Assembly: GCA_964343805.1 (NCBI GenBank)
Contig: CAYFLR010000003.1
Span: 155,406 to 219,405 of the forward strand
Source: CAYFLR01 sp964343805
Lineage (GTDB): Bacteria > Bdellovibrionota_B > Oligoflexia > CAYFLR01
Length of the DNA: 64,000 nt
Reading direction: 5' to 3'
The translations under genes were made by a program, and so were the position numbers. Positions 54,843-63,953 of the stretch are shown here, in pieces; position 1 is the first letter of the stretch; the number at the start of each line of letters is the position of its first letter. The notes beneath the pieces were generated by a model. The model was not told the origin of the DNA. It saw only the letters and a list, made by a program, of their open reading frames with translations, and made no database searches.

Positions 54843-55529
54843 ATGTTGAGATCAACTCTTTTAATAATTTTATTTTTTAGTTTTACCACTCTTACTGCTA
54901 ATCCTATGCTTAACTTGAAAAGTGGTCAGCAGGCATTTACCTACGAAACAGGAATGGATTTTGCCCTATTGCCCACTGTTTTACGCTATGAACTGGGCTA
55001 CAGCATGTTTGGTGATAATCATGTTTTTAAAACCCATTACCGAATCAATACTTTTGCTCCAGACCTAGGTGATTATGAATTCAAAATTGGTTCCAAAACC
55101 TCACCCTTTTACTATCAAAAGTGGGGACTTTTTATTGAGGTGGGGACAGGTGTTCGTGGTCTTGACAGTGATGCTATTGATCTTACTGCTATATTCGGTG
55201 ATCTTAAACTCCTCGGCGGATGGGTAGGTGATTCCTGGGACTTTCTTATGGAGTTAGAACACGATCGTGTGTTTACTACTAAAATAACTCATCACAAAGC
55301 CTTCAAAGACGTTATTACCGATTTAGATACTGGTAAAGGATATTTTGAGGATGGTTGGTATTCAAATACTGGTGGTTATCAGATGTTTGGTATGGCCATC
55401 AATTGGAAGCGACCTAAGTATGAAATCTCCTTTAGAATGGGACTCTTTACATCTGATCAGATGAATGTCACCTCTTTAGGAGTTCCTATATACAATACTT
55501 TGGGCTTTACTTATAAATTCGGTGGCTAG
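54843..55529 (+). CDS. Exported small barrel-like protein of unknown function
   Basis: Signal peptide MLRSTLLIILFFSFTTLTA from the ATG at 54843 (GAGG upstream); a frame start at 54810 lies inside the previous gene. The 228-residue product has alternating aromatic strands and ends with LGFTYKFGG, the kind of terminal strand seen in outer-membrane barrels. It is probably co-expressed with the hydrolase lipoprotein and overlaps the convergent kinase gene by four bases. Confidence 0.6.
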   Translation: MLRSTLLIILFFSFTTLTANPMLNLKSGQQAFTYETGMDFALLPTVLRYELGYSMFGDNHVFKTHYRINTFAPDLGDYEFKIGSKTSPFYYQKWGLFIEVGTGVRGLDSDAIDLTAIFGDLKLLGGWVGDSWDFLMELEHDRVFTTKITHHKAFKDVITDLDTGKGYFEDGWYSNTGGYQMFGMAINWKRPKYEISFRMGLFTSDQMNVTSLGVPIYNTLGFTYKFGG

Positions 55530-56485
55530 TCTTGATTTAATAGAGATTGCCCCCACAAGGATTCTAAAATATTTTCTAACTTATGCTTACGTTCAACAGA
55601 TCCATCAACACGGTTTCCGTTAAAAGTTTGGCCTATCTCTCCTAAAAAGTCCACACAGCAGATGGAGGTATAAAGGTTGAGAATTTTATTTGAACATTGA
55701 AATGAGGCTTCTTTAAGAAGAAGATCAATGTAATCTAGAGAGTTGCCACCACTTAAAAAAGCCATCTGAGTTAAGGCTATATGAAATAAAGGGTCTCCAA
55801 AACAAAGATCATCTACATCCACAATCCCTGACAGCTCACCCTGATCATTGATAATCACATTTTTAGTGGTAATATCATGTAAAAAAGGGGTGGCTTTAAC
55901 TTTTGCAAGTGATCCTTCGTATTTTTTTAATAACTCTCGAACTTTTTTTATGCAGATAGGATTCACAAACCCTGTTTGCTTAATTCTTTTTTCACTTCTT
56001 AATACCGAGCTTTCTAATACCTCTAACCAGCTTTTAAGGGGAGCTACAGTGGCATTTATAGCGTAACCAAAACGGTTATTATGAGGCAATGAAGTTACTA
56101 ACTTTTGATACCCCATCAACGATTTTGCGAGTTTAGCTAACTGAATGTTTGTCATTTGAGGAATAACAAAACCTAAGTCTTTGCCCGGAAATCTCTCCAA
56201 GATTAAATAAGGAAATTCAAAGTCTAAGTCCGAGTGCAGAATTTTGGGTAGGGGAATTTGCATCTTACTCAGTTCCAGATTCCAATAATAAGCCCCCTCC
56301 ATGGCATTTTTTTCATCTTGGGTTGTCATTCTAACCACTAATTTAGACTTGTCAGAAAGAGTGACATCGTAAACATAGTGATGATTTCCCGTTGTAAACC
56401 GTTCGATCGAGAGGGGGTCTAAATCTGTCCAGGGGGAGAGAATTTTGCGAACGATGTTGGGCGAAGGTATTAGTGTATGAGTCAT
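55526..56485 (-). CDS. Aminoglycoside-phosphotransferase-fold kinase
   Basis: A protein of 319 residues. The catalytic loop HDITTKNVI (Brenner-type H-D...N) and the metal site VDVDDLCFGDP are those of the APH/choline-kinase family (PF01636). The N-lobe has LSDKSKLVVRMT with the likely ATP Lys/Arg. Members phosphorylate aminoglycosides, homoserine, choline or sugars; resistance should not be assumed. The ATG overlaps the HNH gene stop (ATGA). Confidence 0.85.
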   Translation of the reverse strand: MTHTLIPSPNIVRKILSPWTDLDPLSIERFTTGNHHYVYDVTLSDKSKLVVRMTTQDEKNAMEGAYYWNLELSKMQIPLPKILHSDLDFEFPYLILERFPGKDLGFVIPQMTNIQLAKLAKSLMGYQKLVTSLPHNNRFGYAINATVAPLKSWLEVLESSVLRSEKRIKQTGFVNPICIKKVRELLKKYEGSLAKVKATPFLHDITTKNVIINDQGELSGIVDVDDLCFGDPLFHIALTQMAFLSGGNSLDYIDLLLKEASFQCSNKILNLYTSICCVDFLGEIGQTFNGNRVDGSVERKHKLENILESLWGQSLLNQD

Positions 56486-57540
56486 AATATTTTGACAGTA
56501 CTTAATTTCTTCTGAAGAGTAAACCCGGATGTTTCACGAGCCATTTGCTTATAAATAAAATCCTTTCCCATCAATCTTTTCGCCTCCCACAGATTGTGCT
56601 GTTGACACAGTGTTCTCAAATTATCCATCTCATCATTGCCTCCCAAAGCTAGGGGCAAAATATGATCAATTTGTAAGTTATGATTTGATTTACATTTTAT
56701 ACCATCTATTCCTGTGTATGAACATTGATGGTGATCTCTTTTCAAAACTTGTTGTTTGACTTTTTCGGGCAAAGCCTTTCTTTGCACCTGTGTTGTTTTC
56801 AAAGTAGTTTTTGCTGTTTTGGTTGCTCTTTTTTTAGTACGTTTTTCTTTTCTTTTAGGGCATTTTTTCTCCAGCAAAAGTTCCAAAGCTTCTTCAAAGA
56901 TCTCGCTGGTGGAAGCACCTTTCGGATATTTATTTGAAAGCACCTCTTTAGCTCGTTCTAATTTTTTATAACTCGATTCGGAAACTGTGAAGGTGAGCTT
57001 TTTTAACACCACTTTGATGGGAGCCTCATTCTTTTTCTTTTCCTTACTCTTTGTCTTCTGAAGACGAGCTTGAGGCTTAATTGGTTCTTGATCAAATATG
57101 AGAGTCTGTACTTTTTCTTTGGGAGGGTTTTTTACCTTTGGTGCTAACAGTTTTTCAACTTGAGATTTTGTCTTTCCTTTTAATTCATCTAAAAGTTTTA
57201 CTTTCTCGGTGGAAGTAAGTTCCTCAGAAAGGAGTTTTTTACCAGCCTGCGCTAGATTACAAAGAGAGATTTGCCCCTCCTTTAATAAATTTATTACCTC
57301 AGGTAAGATTATACCCACTTTAACCGCTTGAGTATAACGCCAGGCTGATCCTTCTGAGAATTTAAGATTTTTAGAAAGATAGGCAAAAAGCCCTGAATAG
57401 CCTAAAGAGAGATGTAACTGTCTTTTATCCAATTCAATCAAATGATAAATTAAAAGACTCATACACTCTCTTTGTTTGCCAACTAGCCCCTGAACTTTAT
57501 TAATTATTTCTCTATTCTTTAAATGACTTAATGAATTCAT
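56482..57540 (-). CDS. HNH endonuclease domain protein
   Basis: I start at the ATG at 57540, five bases after AAGGAGG. The N-terminal 140 residues are helical (NREIINKVQGLVGKQRE; GYSGLFAYLSKNLKFSEGSAWRYTQAVKVG). A Lys-rich linker follows, then a C-terminal HNH nuclease: RDHHQCSYTG, LQIDHILPLALGG and LRTLCQQHNLWEA. This architecture recurs in many copies in Bdellovibrio-type genomes (known from general knowledge of the group, not checked here). It probably nicks DNA; target unknown. Confidence 0.88.
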   Translation of the reverse strand: MNSLSHLKNREIINKVQGLVGKQRECMSLLIYHLIELDKRQLHLSLGYSGLFAYLSKNLKFSEGSAWRYTQAVKVGIILPEVINLLKEGQISLCNLAQAGKKLLSEELTSTEKVKLLDELKGKTKSQVEKLLAPKVKNPPKEKVQTLIFDQEPIKPQARLQKTKSKEKKKNEAPIKVVLKKLTFTVSESSYKKLERAKEVLSNKYPKGASTSEIFEEALELLLEKKCPKRKEKRTKKRATKTAKTTLKTTQVQRKALPEKVKQQVLKRDHHQCSYTGIDGIKCKSNHNLQIDHILPLALGGNDEMDNLRTLCQQHNLWEAKRLMGKDFIYKQMARETSGFTLQKKLSTVKIL

Positions 57541-57770
57541 ATAATCCTCCTTTTTGTTCTGGTACAACCCTAACATATGTTTTTGGCACTCTTTATCGAG
57601 TCCTAGAAGGGGGTATAATTGAATGAAAAAAAGGCTGGCTTAGGAGGAGGGCAACTCTTGATAATATACTGCGGTAAAATTGATGCGGTTGTCTAGAAGC
57701 CTTATAATTAAGCCTTTTAGATGGTGAGTAGGGTTTTTGGGCAAAAAGTTGTCAAGGGAAAAAGCTCAGT
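57541..57770. other. Intergenic stretch, promoter of the HNH-kinase pair
   Basis: No gene or terminator could be recognised. It must contain the promoter of the minus-strand HNH gene in its first 60 or so bases. Confidence 0.4.
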
Positions 57771-58810
57771 CTAAGGCGTCATAAGGTGGTGAACGTATTC
57801 TGAGTTAGATACTATTCTGGCTCTTCTTGGCTGTGATTTGTCTTGAAAATTATCTGGGTTGCCAATAATACTGGTACTTTTAGTTGGAGTTTTGCGAGAA
57901 GGAGCAGTTCCTATCTGTTTATTAATCTCCGCTTTTTCTGTTTCTAAACCATATCTCTTATCCGCTTTTTCTTGACGAGATAAACCCACAACACTACGGC
58001 TACCCTGGTCTCTGCATATTGATCCTTTTCATTAACAGGCTTATAAGTAATCGTAAAAGCCGGAAGGTCTGTTTGTCTGCCTTCTTTATTAACCGGAATA
58101 TTACCCTCGAATGAGACATTCCCACCAATGGCCCCTTTTGGCTGAATTGCAGTGGCTTTTTCATTAATTTCTTGGAGTTCTTTATTTGTGAGAGGAACGG
58201 TTCCCGCAACTTTGGTCAAGGTGTCCTCTGTGGTAAAAGCTGTCCTTTTAAATATATCCCATCCAGACGCACCTTGAGTGGCCCGATTGATATTCAGTAC
58301 AGCGTCAATTGTATTTTTGTCCTTAATATCCTTTTTTACATCATCAACCTAGCCTACTAAGATTTTATTAGCTGCATCACGGGCCTCATCATCACCCCGT
58401 AGACCGGCTTCATCTCTGATAGCGGCAGTTTTGCAAAGTCCTCTCTCCAAATCACCGGAGTCCATCCTTTCCTGAGCTTGGGCTAGGGCTTTATCCAGGT
58501 TTTGTGGAATATCTGAGCACTTAGTACCTACTAAACAGGAGACGGATTCGTTTTCTTGATCTAAGGCATAATCTGCATATAGCTCTTCCATGGTGGAACC
58601 AACAAGATTTGCACCACCATAAAAGGTTAGTTCTATATATTCTGGTGAGTCGCGGTCTGGTTTGACTAATTGCTGGGTGGTGGTACTATCTTCGCTGTAA
58701 TTCGGGTTGTTATTCTTTGTCTTTTTATTTGAGCTCCCACAATTCTGATAACCCGCTATTATGAAAAAAGAAATACAAAGTCCAAAGACCATAAAATGAA
58801 TTTTATTCAT
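57771..58810 (-). pseudogene. Lipoprotein gene broken by an in-frame TAG and a frameshift
   Basis: The first part (58810-58349) begins with a signal ending AGYQNC and runs to NKILVG, then TAG (58351-58349). The same frame continues uninterrupted after the TAG (VDDVKKDIKDKNTIDAVL and onward through TKVAGTVPLTNKELQE) to about 57990. There the sense shifts to another frame (GLSRQEKADKRYGLETEK) and ends at 57771. Together this gives one protein of about 345 residues. No family recognised; the middle part has many Asn, Lys and Glu residues. The likely explanation is gene decay. Confidence 0.75.
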
Positions 58811-58969
58811 TTTGCCTTCCCCTCAAAAAAATGGTTTACTTGAACTCGGAAGGTATAGGAATTTTTCTTAAGAATCTGTTTTTTTTTAATATAGCAACTT
58901 AAATTGAAAGTGTGACATCCCTCGAAGGCATTTTGGCACCAAACCATTGAGGACTTGTATGTAATCTGA

Positions 58970-58985
58970 TTTGATAAGTATCAAA
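58970..58985. repeat. Palindromic operator-like repeat, copy 1
   Basis: TTTGATAAGTATCAAA has perfect 7-base arms around AG. An almost identical copy lies 54 bases downstream, and both are upstream of the OpgB-like operon. Confidence 0.6.
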
Positions 58986-59023
58986 ATGGATCTTGATTAT
59001 TGGGAAGGTCTATGCTAATTTAA

Positions 59024-59039
59024 TTTGATAAGTGTCAAA
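59024..59039. repeat. Palindromic operator-like repeat, copy 2
   Basis: TTTGATAAGTGTCAAA differs from copy 1 by one base and is 28 bases before the OpgB-like start. Conservation between the copies continues for a few bases on the right (AATG). Candidate binding site of the ArsR-type regulator encoded at the operon's end. Confidence 0.6.
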
Positions 59040-59067
59040 ATGAATTTTTATTCTTGGATTCATAATA

Positions 59068-61149
59068 ATGTTTAAAAACCTCACTCTCTATCTCAGCTCA
59101 TACATCTTAAAAAGAGAGATCTTCGCTCTTCCCCTTTTGGTAAGAAGTAAGCAATTTCAAATGTTATTCTTCTTACTAACGATTCCAGTATTTATAACTG
59201 CCTGGTTTAGCTTACATCCCACATATTTTCTGATAAGCCGCTTGGCGGCGGCTTTCTGCTACTTATTGATAGCGCAAATACTCGTCTTGAAGTTAAAAAG
59301 ATGGGGGTCTCAAAAGTTGTTGTTTATCCTATTTTGTGTGCCACTCTTATTACTTCAGGGCTTAGAACTTATTTCCTATCACCATTCAGGCTCCACATTT
59401 AATGACGGATTTTTTTATCATCTTAGACTCGATACCATTGCCTCGGGGATAAAGGCCTACCCAGCACTTTCGCTGCTTCCTTTGATTTATTCGTTTCTCG
59501 CAATTTTTCTTGTTGCCTATAAATTTAATCCGTCTCAACGCCTCAGCCATCGATTTCGAAAATTAAGAACTCTTGCTCTCTATCTGGGGTTGATGGGGGT
59601 TAGTACTCTTTGCATAGACAGTTCCTTTTCTAATTTTATTCCTTCACTTTGGAACAAAATTTCAGCAGCCCCTACCGCCTTCGATGGGAAAAAAGCCACC
59701 GCCTTGGGGATCAATTGGCGGCCAGTAGACAAAGAAAACATTGAGGCTAAATCCGGAAAAAACGTCATTTTCGTTTACCTTGAATCAGTGGAGCAAGTCT
59801 ATTTGAATGAAAAGCTATTTCCAGGTTTGCTGCCCAACTTGCAAAACTATATAAAGAACTCTTTCTACCTTTCTAATATAGAAGAGTTTCCCTACACCAC
59901 CTGGACCATGGCCGGTATTTTTTCTTCTCAATGTGGGGTTCCTCTTTTGTCGGGGGGACTAGCAAATGGCAACGATTATTTGATGAACGATGCTAAAGAA
60001 AAGTTGGTCTGTTTAGGGGATATCCTAAAGAAGGCAGGATATCATCAAGAGTTTATGATGGGGAGTTGGGCCAACTTTGCCGGACAAGATGAGTTTTTGA
60101 CCAGTCATGGTTATGATCGGGTTTGGGATTTTAGAAATCTCTTTAGTAAAAGTGAAGATCGAAAATATGTTCATGGTTGGGGACTCTACGATGATACTTT
60201 GTATAAACGGGTAAAAGAGCGATTAGTTGAATTAGAAAAGTTAAATAAACCCTTTAACTTTAGTTTTATAACTATTGATACTCATTCCCCTTCTGGGCAT
60301 GTGGCAAAGTCCTGCCCAAAATATCCAGGGGAGCAGGAAAAACTTTTACAAGCTCTTCATTGCTCGGATTCCCTATTTTATAAATTCTATGAGTGGTTCA
60401 AAGGAACTTCCTTGGCGGCTAATACAACCGTTTTTGTTATGAGTGATCATTTAGCTATGCGTAATGATCTGAGTGATAAATATGGAGATGAGAAAAGAAA
60501 ACTTATTGCCCTTGCCTTAGGTGAGAAAGCGAAAGTTATTAGGCAGCGTGGGAGCCATGTAGATATTGCTCCTACATTGTTAGACATAATGGGTGTCAAA
60601 ACCAATGCTACCTTTATAGTAGGAAAATCTCTGCTCCAAGAAAATAGTCCTAAAAGATTTAATTCCATGTCTACTAAATTTGGACAAGAGTATCTTTTAT
60701 CAGTTTTAAATCGAATCAGTTCTCGTAAAAAGCTTTGTCAGAAAGAAGGAGTGCGAGGACATAAAAGTAGAACTAAAGTATCTATTAATGGTGAATTGCA
60801 CCGTATGACTTATGTGGGATCGGAGCAAAAGCCTCTTAAAAGACCTTTTGTCATTAAGTTAAACTCTGCCGGTGATATTTTAAACGAGGGTATTTTTGAT
60901 TTGGAAGATCTTTATTCAGAAATAGAAAATGAGCCAGACCAGTTTTATTTAATCTTGGGTCGAACCGATCTTACTTTGCCGGAGCAAATTAGTAGACATC
61001 TGAACACTCAGAAGAGCAATTGGTTTTTATACTTGGGACAACCATCAAATATGGAAAAGACTTATATCAAAGAGAGTCATTTATTTGAGAATTTAGAAAT
61101 GAATCTAGAGGCATGTATTAAGGTATTCATGCCACCTGAAAGGAGATAA
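59068..61149 (+). CDS. OpgB/LTA-synthase-like phosphoglycerol transferase
   Basis: Five hydrophobic helices in the first 190 residues anchor a periplasmic sulfatase-fold domain. FVYLESVEQVYLNEKLFPGLLPNL and YTTWTMAGIFSSQCGVPL closely follow the OpgB (MdoB) signatures, including the nucleophile region. IDTHSPSG and VMSDHLA supply further metal-site residues. OpgB moves phosphoglycerol from phosphatidylglycerol to periplasmic glucans; LtaS-type relatives build lipoteichoic acid. No OpgG/OpgH gene is nearby, so the acceptor is uncertain. First gene of a three-gene operon (next start two bases after its stop). Confidence 0.85.
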   Translation: MFKNLTLYLSSYILKREIFALPLLVRSKQFQMLFFLLTIPVFITAWFSLHPTYFLISRLAAAFCYLLIAQILVLKLKRWGSQKLLFILFCVPLLLLQGLELISYHHSGSTFNDGFFYHLRLDTIASGIKAYPALSLLPLIYSFLAIFLVAYKFNPSQRLSHRFRKLRTLALYLGLMGVSTLCIDSSFSNFIPSLWNKISAAPTAFDGKKATALGINWRPVDKENIEAKSGKNVIFVYLESVEQVYLNEKLFPGLLPNLQNYIKNSFYLSNIEEFPYTTWTMAGIFSSQCGVPLLSGGLANGNDYLMNDAKEKLVCLGDILKKAGYHQEFMMGSWANFAGQDEFLTSHGYDRVWDFRNLFSKSEDRKYVHGWGLYDDTLYKRVKERLVELEKLNKPFNFSFITIDTHSPSGHVAKSCPKYPGEQEKLLQALHCSDSLFYKFYEWFKGTSLAANTTVFVMSDHLAMRNDLSDKYGDEKRKLIALALGEKAKVIRQRGSHVDIAPTLLDIMGVKTNATFIVGKSLLQENSPKRFNSMSTKFGQEYLLSVLNRISSRKKLCQKEGVRGHKSRTKVSINGELHRMTYVGSEQKPLKRPFVIKLNSAGDILNEGIFDLEDLYSEIENEPDQFYLILGRTDLTLPEQISRHLNTQKSNWFLYLGQPSNMEKTYIKESHLFENLEMNLEACIKVFMPPERR

Positions 61150-61151
61150 TC

Positions 61152-61538
61152 ATGTGTCAATATTTGAATGATTTAAAAGTACTAGAAGATACCCTCAAGC
61201 CTTATTCTAAGGGGGTTTTACAACCGGATGTGGAAGCAAAAATAAAATCCAATGTTTTTACCATCACTCGTAAAATGTATCAGAATTTTCAATCCAAGGT
61301 GGAGCAGGATCAAATGATCCCTCATATGGAGGAAATATTTCAATCCTACTCGGACTCTGAGCAGAGATTAAATAGAAGTTATCAGAAAATGCTCAGCCTC
61401 ATGGAGAAGGATTGGACCATGGCCTTTTCTCAAGCTCGTATTCATGAAAAAGACGAAGAGGTTGAGAAAAGTTTAGTGCAGCTCTCGACTTTGTATTTAG
61501 TGCAATCTGTATTCAATAAATCATTATCCCAGGTTTAA
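61152..61538 (+). CDS. Small helical protein of unknown function
   Basis: A protein of 128 residues, predicted all-helical, with AAAGGAG before the ATG. No family recognised. The tight spacing (two bases on each side) between the OpgB-like gene and the regulator suggests a role in the same pathway. Confidence 0.7.
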   Translation: MCQYLNDLKVLEDTLKPYSKGVLQPDVEAKIKSNVFTITRKMYQNFQSKVEQDQMIPHMEEIFQSYSDSEQRLNRSYQKMLSLMEKDWTMAFSQARIHEKDEEVEKSLVQLSTLYLVQSVFNKSLSQV

Positions 61539-61540
61539 TC

Positions 61541-62095
61541 ATGAATTCCTTAGTTAAACTTTTTAAGGCTTTAGCAGATGAAAACAGAGTCGCGATTATA
61601 AGAGGGTTGGCCGTAAAGCCTATGTATGTTGAGGTTTTGGCCGAAAGACTCAGTCTTTCTCCAGCCACGATCACTCATCATTTGAAAAAGCTCAAAGAAG
61701 CACAAATAGTAAAATCCCGGAAGGAACAATACTACAAGGTCTACTCTTTGCGAGAAGAGCGCCTGAATCTTAACTTGCTAGATCTCATCACTCAATTGAA
61801 AACAGGGAAAGAGGATAATAAGGAAGAACTCTACCAGCAGAAAGTGATTCGTTCCTTCATTCAAAATGGGCGTTTAAAAAGTATTCCGGTGCAAAGGAAA
61901 AAACGATCTATCATCTTAAAACATCTGGCCAAATGTTTCCAAGCCGAGAAAACCTACAAAGAAAAAGAGGTGAACGAAATCCTCAGCTCCTTCCATGAGG
62001 ATTATTGCTTGATCCGTCGAGAGTTGATAGCCGAGAAAATTATGGAAAGAGCTGATGGTCTGTATAACCGAAAACAAACTGCAAATGAGTGCTAG
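61541..62095 (+). CDS. ArsR-family regulator with DUF2087 domain
   Basis: The N-terminal winged helix is LFKALADENRVAIIRGLA followed by LSLSPATITHHLKKLKEA, the ArsR DNA-binding signature. The C-terminal part, GRLKSIPVQRKKRSIILKHL and KEVNEILSSFHEDYCLIRREL, is the DUF2087 domain. No Cys metal site like that of classical ArsR is evident in the helix, so the signal is probably not a metal. As the last gene of the operon, it is a good candidate to bind the palindromes at 58970 and 59024. Confidence 0.9.
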   Translation: MNSLVKLFKALADENRVAIIRGLAVKPMYVEVLAERLSLSPATITHHLKKLKEAQIVKSRKEQYYKVYSLREERLNLNLLDLITQLKTGKEDNKEELYQQKVIRSFIQNGRLKSIPVQRKKRSIILKHLAKCFQAEKTYKEKEVNEILSSFHEDYCLIRRELIAEKIMERADGLYNRKQTANEC

Positions 62096-62232
62096 ATCAT
62101 AATAACTTTTGGTGCTTTTAGTGAAGTTTGGTTCCAAATAGTGGTACTATATTTATAATTATGTTAAATAGTTCCGCTATTGAGGATGTTTTGCTACCTT
62201 ATCCCAAGGCAAAACAAACTTAAGGAGAAAAC

Positions 62233-62991
62233 ATGAAGAATTCAACTTTTAAACAAGTTGCAAAAACTCTCAAAAAATCCATTAAAGCGAAAAAGATGAC
62301 CTACAAAGATCTAGCTAATCAGTTAGGGGTGTCTGAATCAGGACTCAAAAAGACCCTCTCTGGAACAGATGTATCCTTGTCCAAATTAGCCAAAATATGT
62401 CAAATAATCGATCTCCCTTTGCATGACCTATTTTTAATAACCCATGAAGACAAACAGGAACTCACTTTTACTAAAAAACAAGAAGAGTTCTTTCTTACTC
62501 ATCCTCATATTTTTGATTTCTTTTGGGAGCTATGCGGAGAAAGTACTACAGTCGAAATGGTGCAAAAAAGATATGGTTTAACTGATACATCAGTTGAAAA
62601 ATATTTAGTCAAACTGGATAGAATAGGTGCCTTGGAATACCATGGTAATTTTAAAATTAAAATATCTTATTCTGGTCCCACAGTATGGAGCGGTAAAACC
62701 GATTTAGGCAAAGTCACTTTGGATCGATATCAACAGGGTCATCTAAAAACTCTACTCAATCGTAACAGATCTGAGAGTAAAGAAACTATCACCTCTCTCA
62801 TGAATAGTTATATGTCTCCAGAGACCTATCATGAGTTCCAGCAAGAACTCATGAAGGTGAGAGATAAATATATAAGTAAAGCCAGAAGAGAGAAAGTGAT
62901 TGTGGATCCGAAAAAAGGAATTCATGTGGGAGCTCTCATTGCAATGGGGCGCATTCAATTTTCTGATTTTCTAGAAATCCCTAATATATAA
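62233..62991 (+). CDS. XRE-type helix-turn-helix regulator
   Basis: Residues 5-65 form a Cro/C1-type HTH (YKDLANQLGVSESGLKKTLSG). The remaining 185 residues include a second winged-helix-like segment (KRYGLTDTSVEKYLVKLDRIGAL) and a helical C-terminus, a layout frequent in Bdellovibrio-type genomes. AAGGAG lies before the ATG. Target unknown; monocistronic and convergent with the last gene. Confidence 0.85.
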   Translation: MKNSTFKQVAKTLKKSIKAKKMTYKDLANQLGVSESGLKKTLSGTDVSLSKLAKICQIIDLPLHDLFLITHEDKQELTFTKKQEEFFLTHPHIFDFFWELCGESTTVEMVQKRYGLTDTSVEKYLVKLDRIGALEYHGNFKIKISYSGPTVWSGKTDLGKVTLDRYQQGHLKTLLNRNRSESKETITSLMNSYMSPETYHEFQQELMKVRDKYISKARREKVIVDPKKGIHVGALIAMGRIQFSDFLEIPNI

Positions 62992-62993
62992 AT

Positions 62994-63953
62994 TTATAAC
63001 TGCATCCGATAAACATTGTGCTCAGTACGGCCCGTCGAATAAAAAATGCTTCCTTCAGACCCAAGGCAAAGCCCATTAGCATAGACTCCATTTTTAATGA
63101 CCTTTAACTTGTGGGTTTTGGGATTGTACTTCATGATAGCTGCAAAATCGTTTTCGAGGGTGCCATAACCAGTGAAGTAAATCAGCCCTTCTCCATTAAT
63201 TCTCATTTCACCAGGACTTGAGATGTCTGAGAGGGGGACAGAAATGCCGGGATCATCGAAGGATTCAATCATTTGCATTTGACCTCCATTACCTGGAGTT
63301 AAGGGACCCATAATGGTCATATATATTTTTCCCTCTTGATTCACCACGATATCCATCACACTGGTTAAGCCTTTTCGGCACTCAATTTTTTCTTGATTCA
63401 CTTTAAAGTTCTCTTGTAGAAGGGCTCTACAGAATCTATCTTCACCCGGCAAGCTGGTACCGCTTTTACCAATTTCTGACCAGTAAAGAATATTTTCTTC
63501 AGTTAAGAATAGTCCTTGGGGGGCATTTAGATTTTCCATGAAATGATGGAGAGTATTGGTTTTAATGTCTAGGTAGGAAAGCCGACCATCTTGATACTCC
63601 TTTTTTGTGGTGCCAAATTCTGTAAAGAAAACTCGATCTTTTTTCGCGACGATTTTTATGGGAGATTTTAAATCTTCGAGTAAAACCTTTGTTTCTTTAG
63701 TTTGGGGATCAAGAGTTCCTAGCTGATTTTTTAACGAACTCACCCAATAGATAAGATTACTTTCTGGGTGAAAGTCCATAGAACTTATGTAGAATTCATT
63801 GAGCAGTTCTTCCTGGGGCGGACTAATTATATTAAGATTATGGAGCGCATAGACATCAGGAACTGCATAAGAACTTTCAACATTGGAGTTATTACCACAT
63901 CCATTCAGACTGAGAAGACCAAGAATGAAAAAAATAGAATATTTACTTTTCAA
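62994..63953 (-). CDS. Beta-propeller lipoprotein, SMP-30/NHL-like
   Basis: Lipoprotein signal ends SLNGC. Strands such as MDFHPESNLIYWVSSLKNQLG, VAKKDRVFFTEFGTT and INGEGLIYFTGYGTL fit a six-bladed SMP-30/NHL-like propeller. No metal-binding enzyme residues were confirmed. GGAGG precedes the ATG at the right edge of the window. Confidence 0.78.
   Translation of the reverse strand: MKSKYSIFFILGLLSLNGCGNNSNVESSYAVPDVYALHNLNIISPPQEELLNEFYISSMDFHPESNLIYWVSSLKNQLGTLDPQTKETKVLLEDLKSPIKIVAKKDRVFFTEFGTTKKEYQDGRLSYLDIKTNTLHHFMENLNAPQGLFLTEENILYWSEIGKSGTSLPGEDRFCRALLQENFKVNQEKIECRKGLTSVMDIVVNQEGKIYMTIMGPLTPGNGGQMQMIESFDDPGISVPLSDISSPGEMRINGEGLIYFTGYGTLENDFAAIMKYNPKTHKLKVIKNGVYANGLCLGSEGSIFYSTGRTEHNVYRMQL

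Noticed and set aside
55526..56485. Aminoglycoside resistance gene
   Set aside because: The fold is shared by many metabolic kinases and no resistance-specific feature was seen.
52949..58351. Genetic code change (TGA or TAG read as sense)
   Set aside because: Many intact genes in the window end in TGA or TAG, and the broken genes also carry frameshifts, so decay is simpler.
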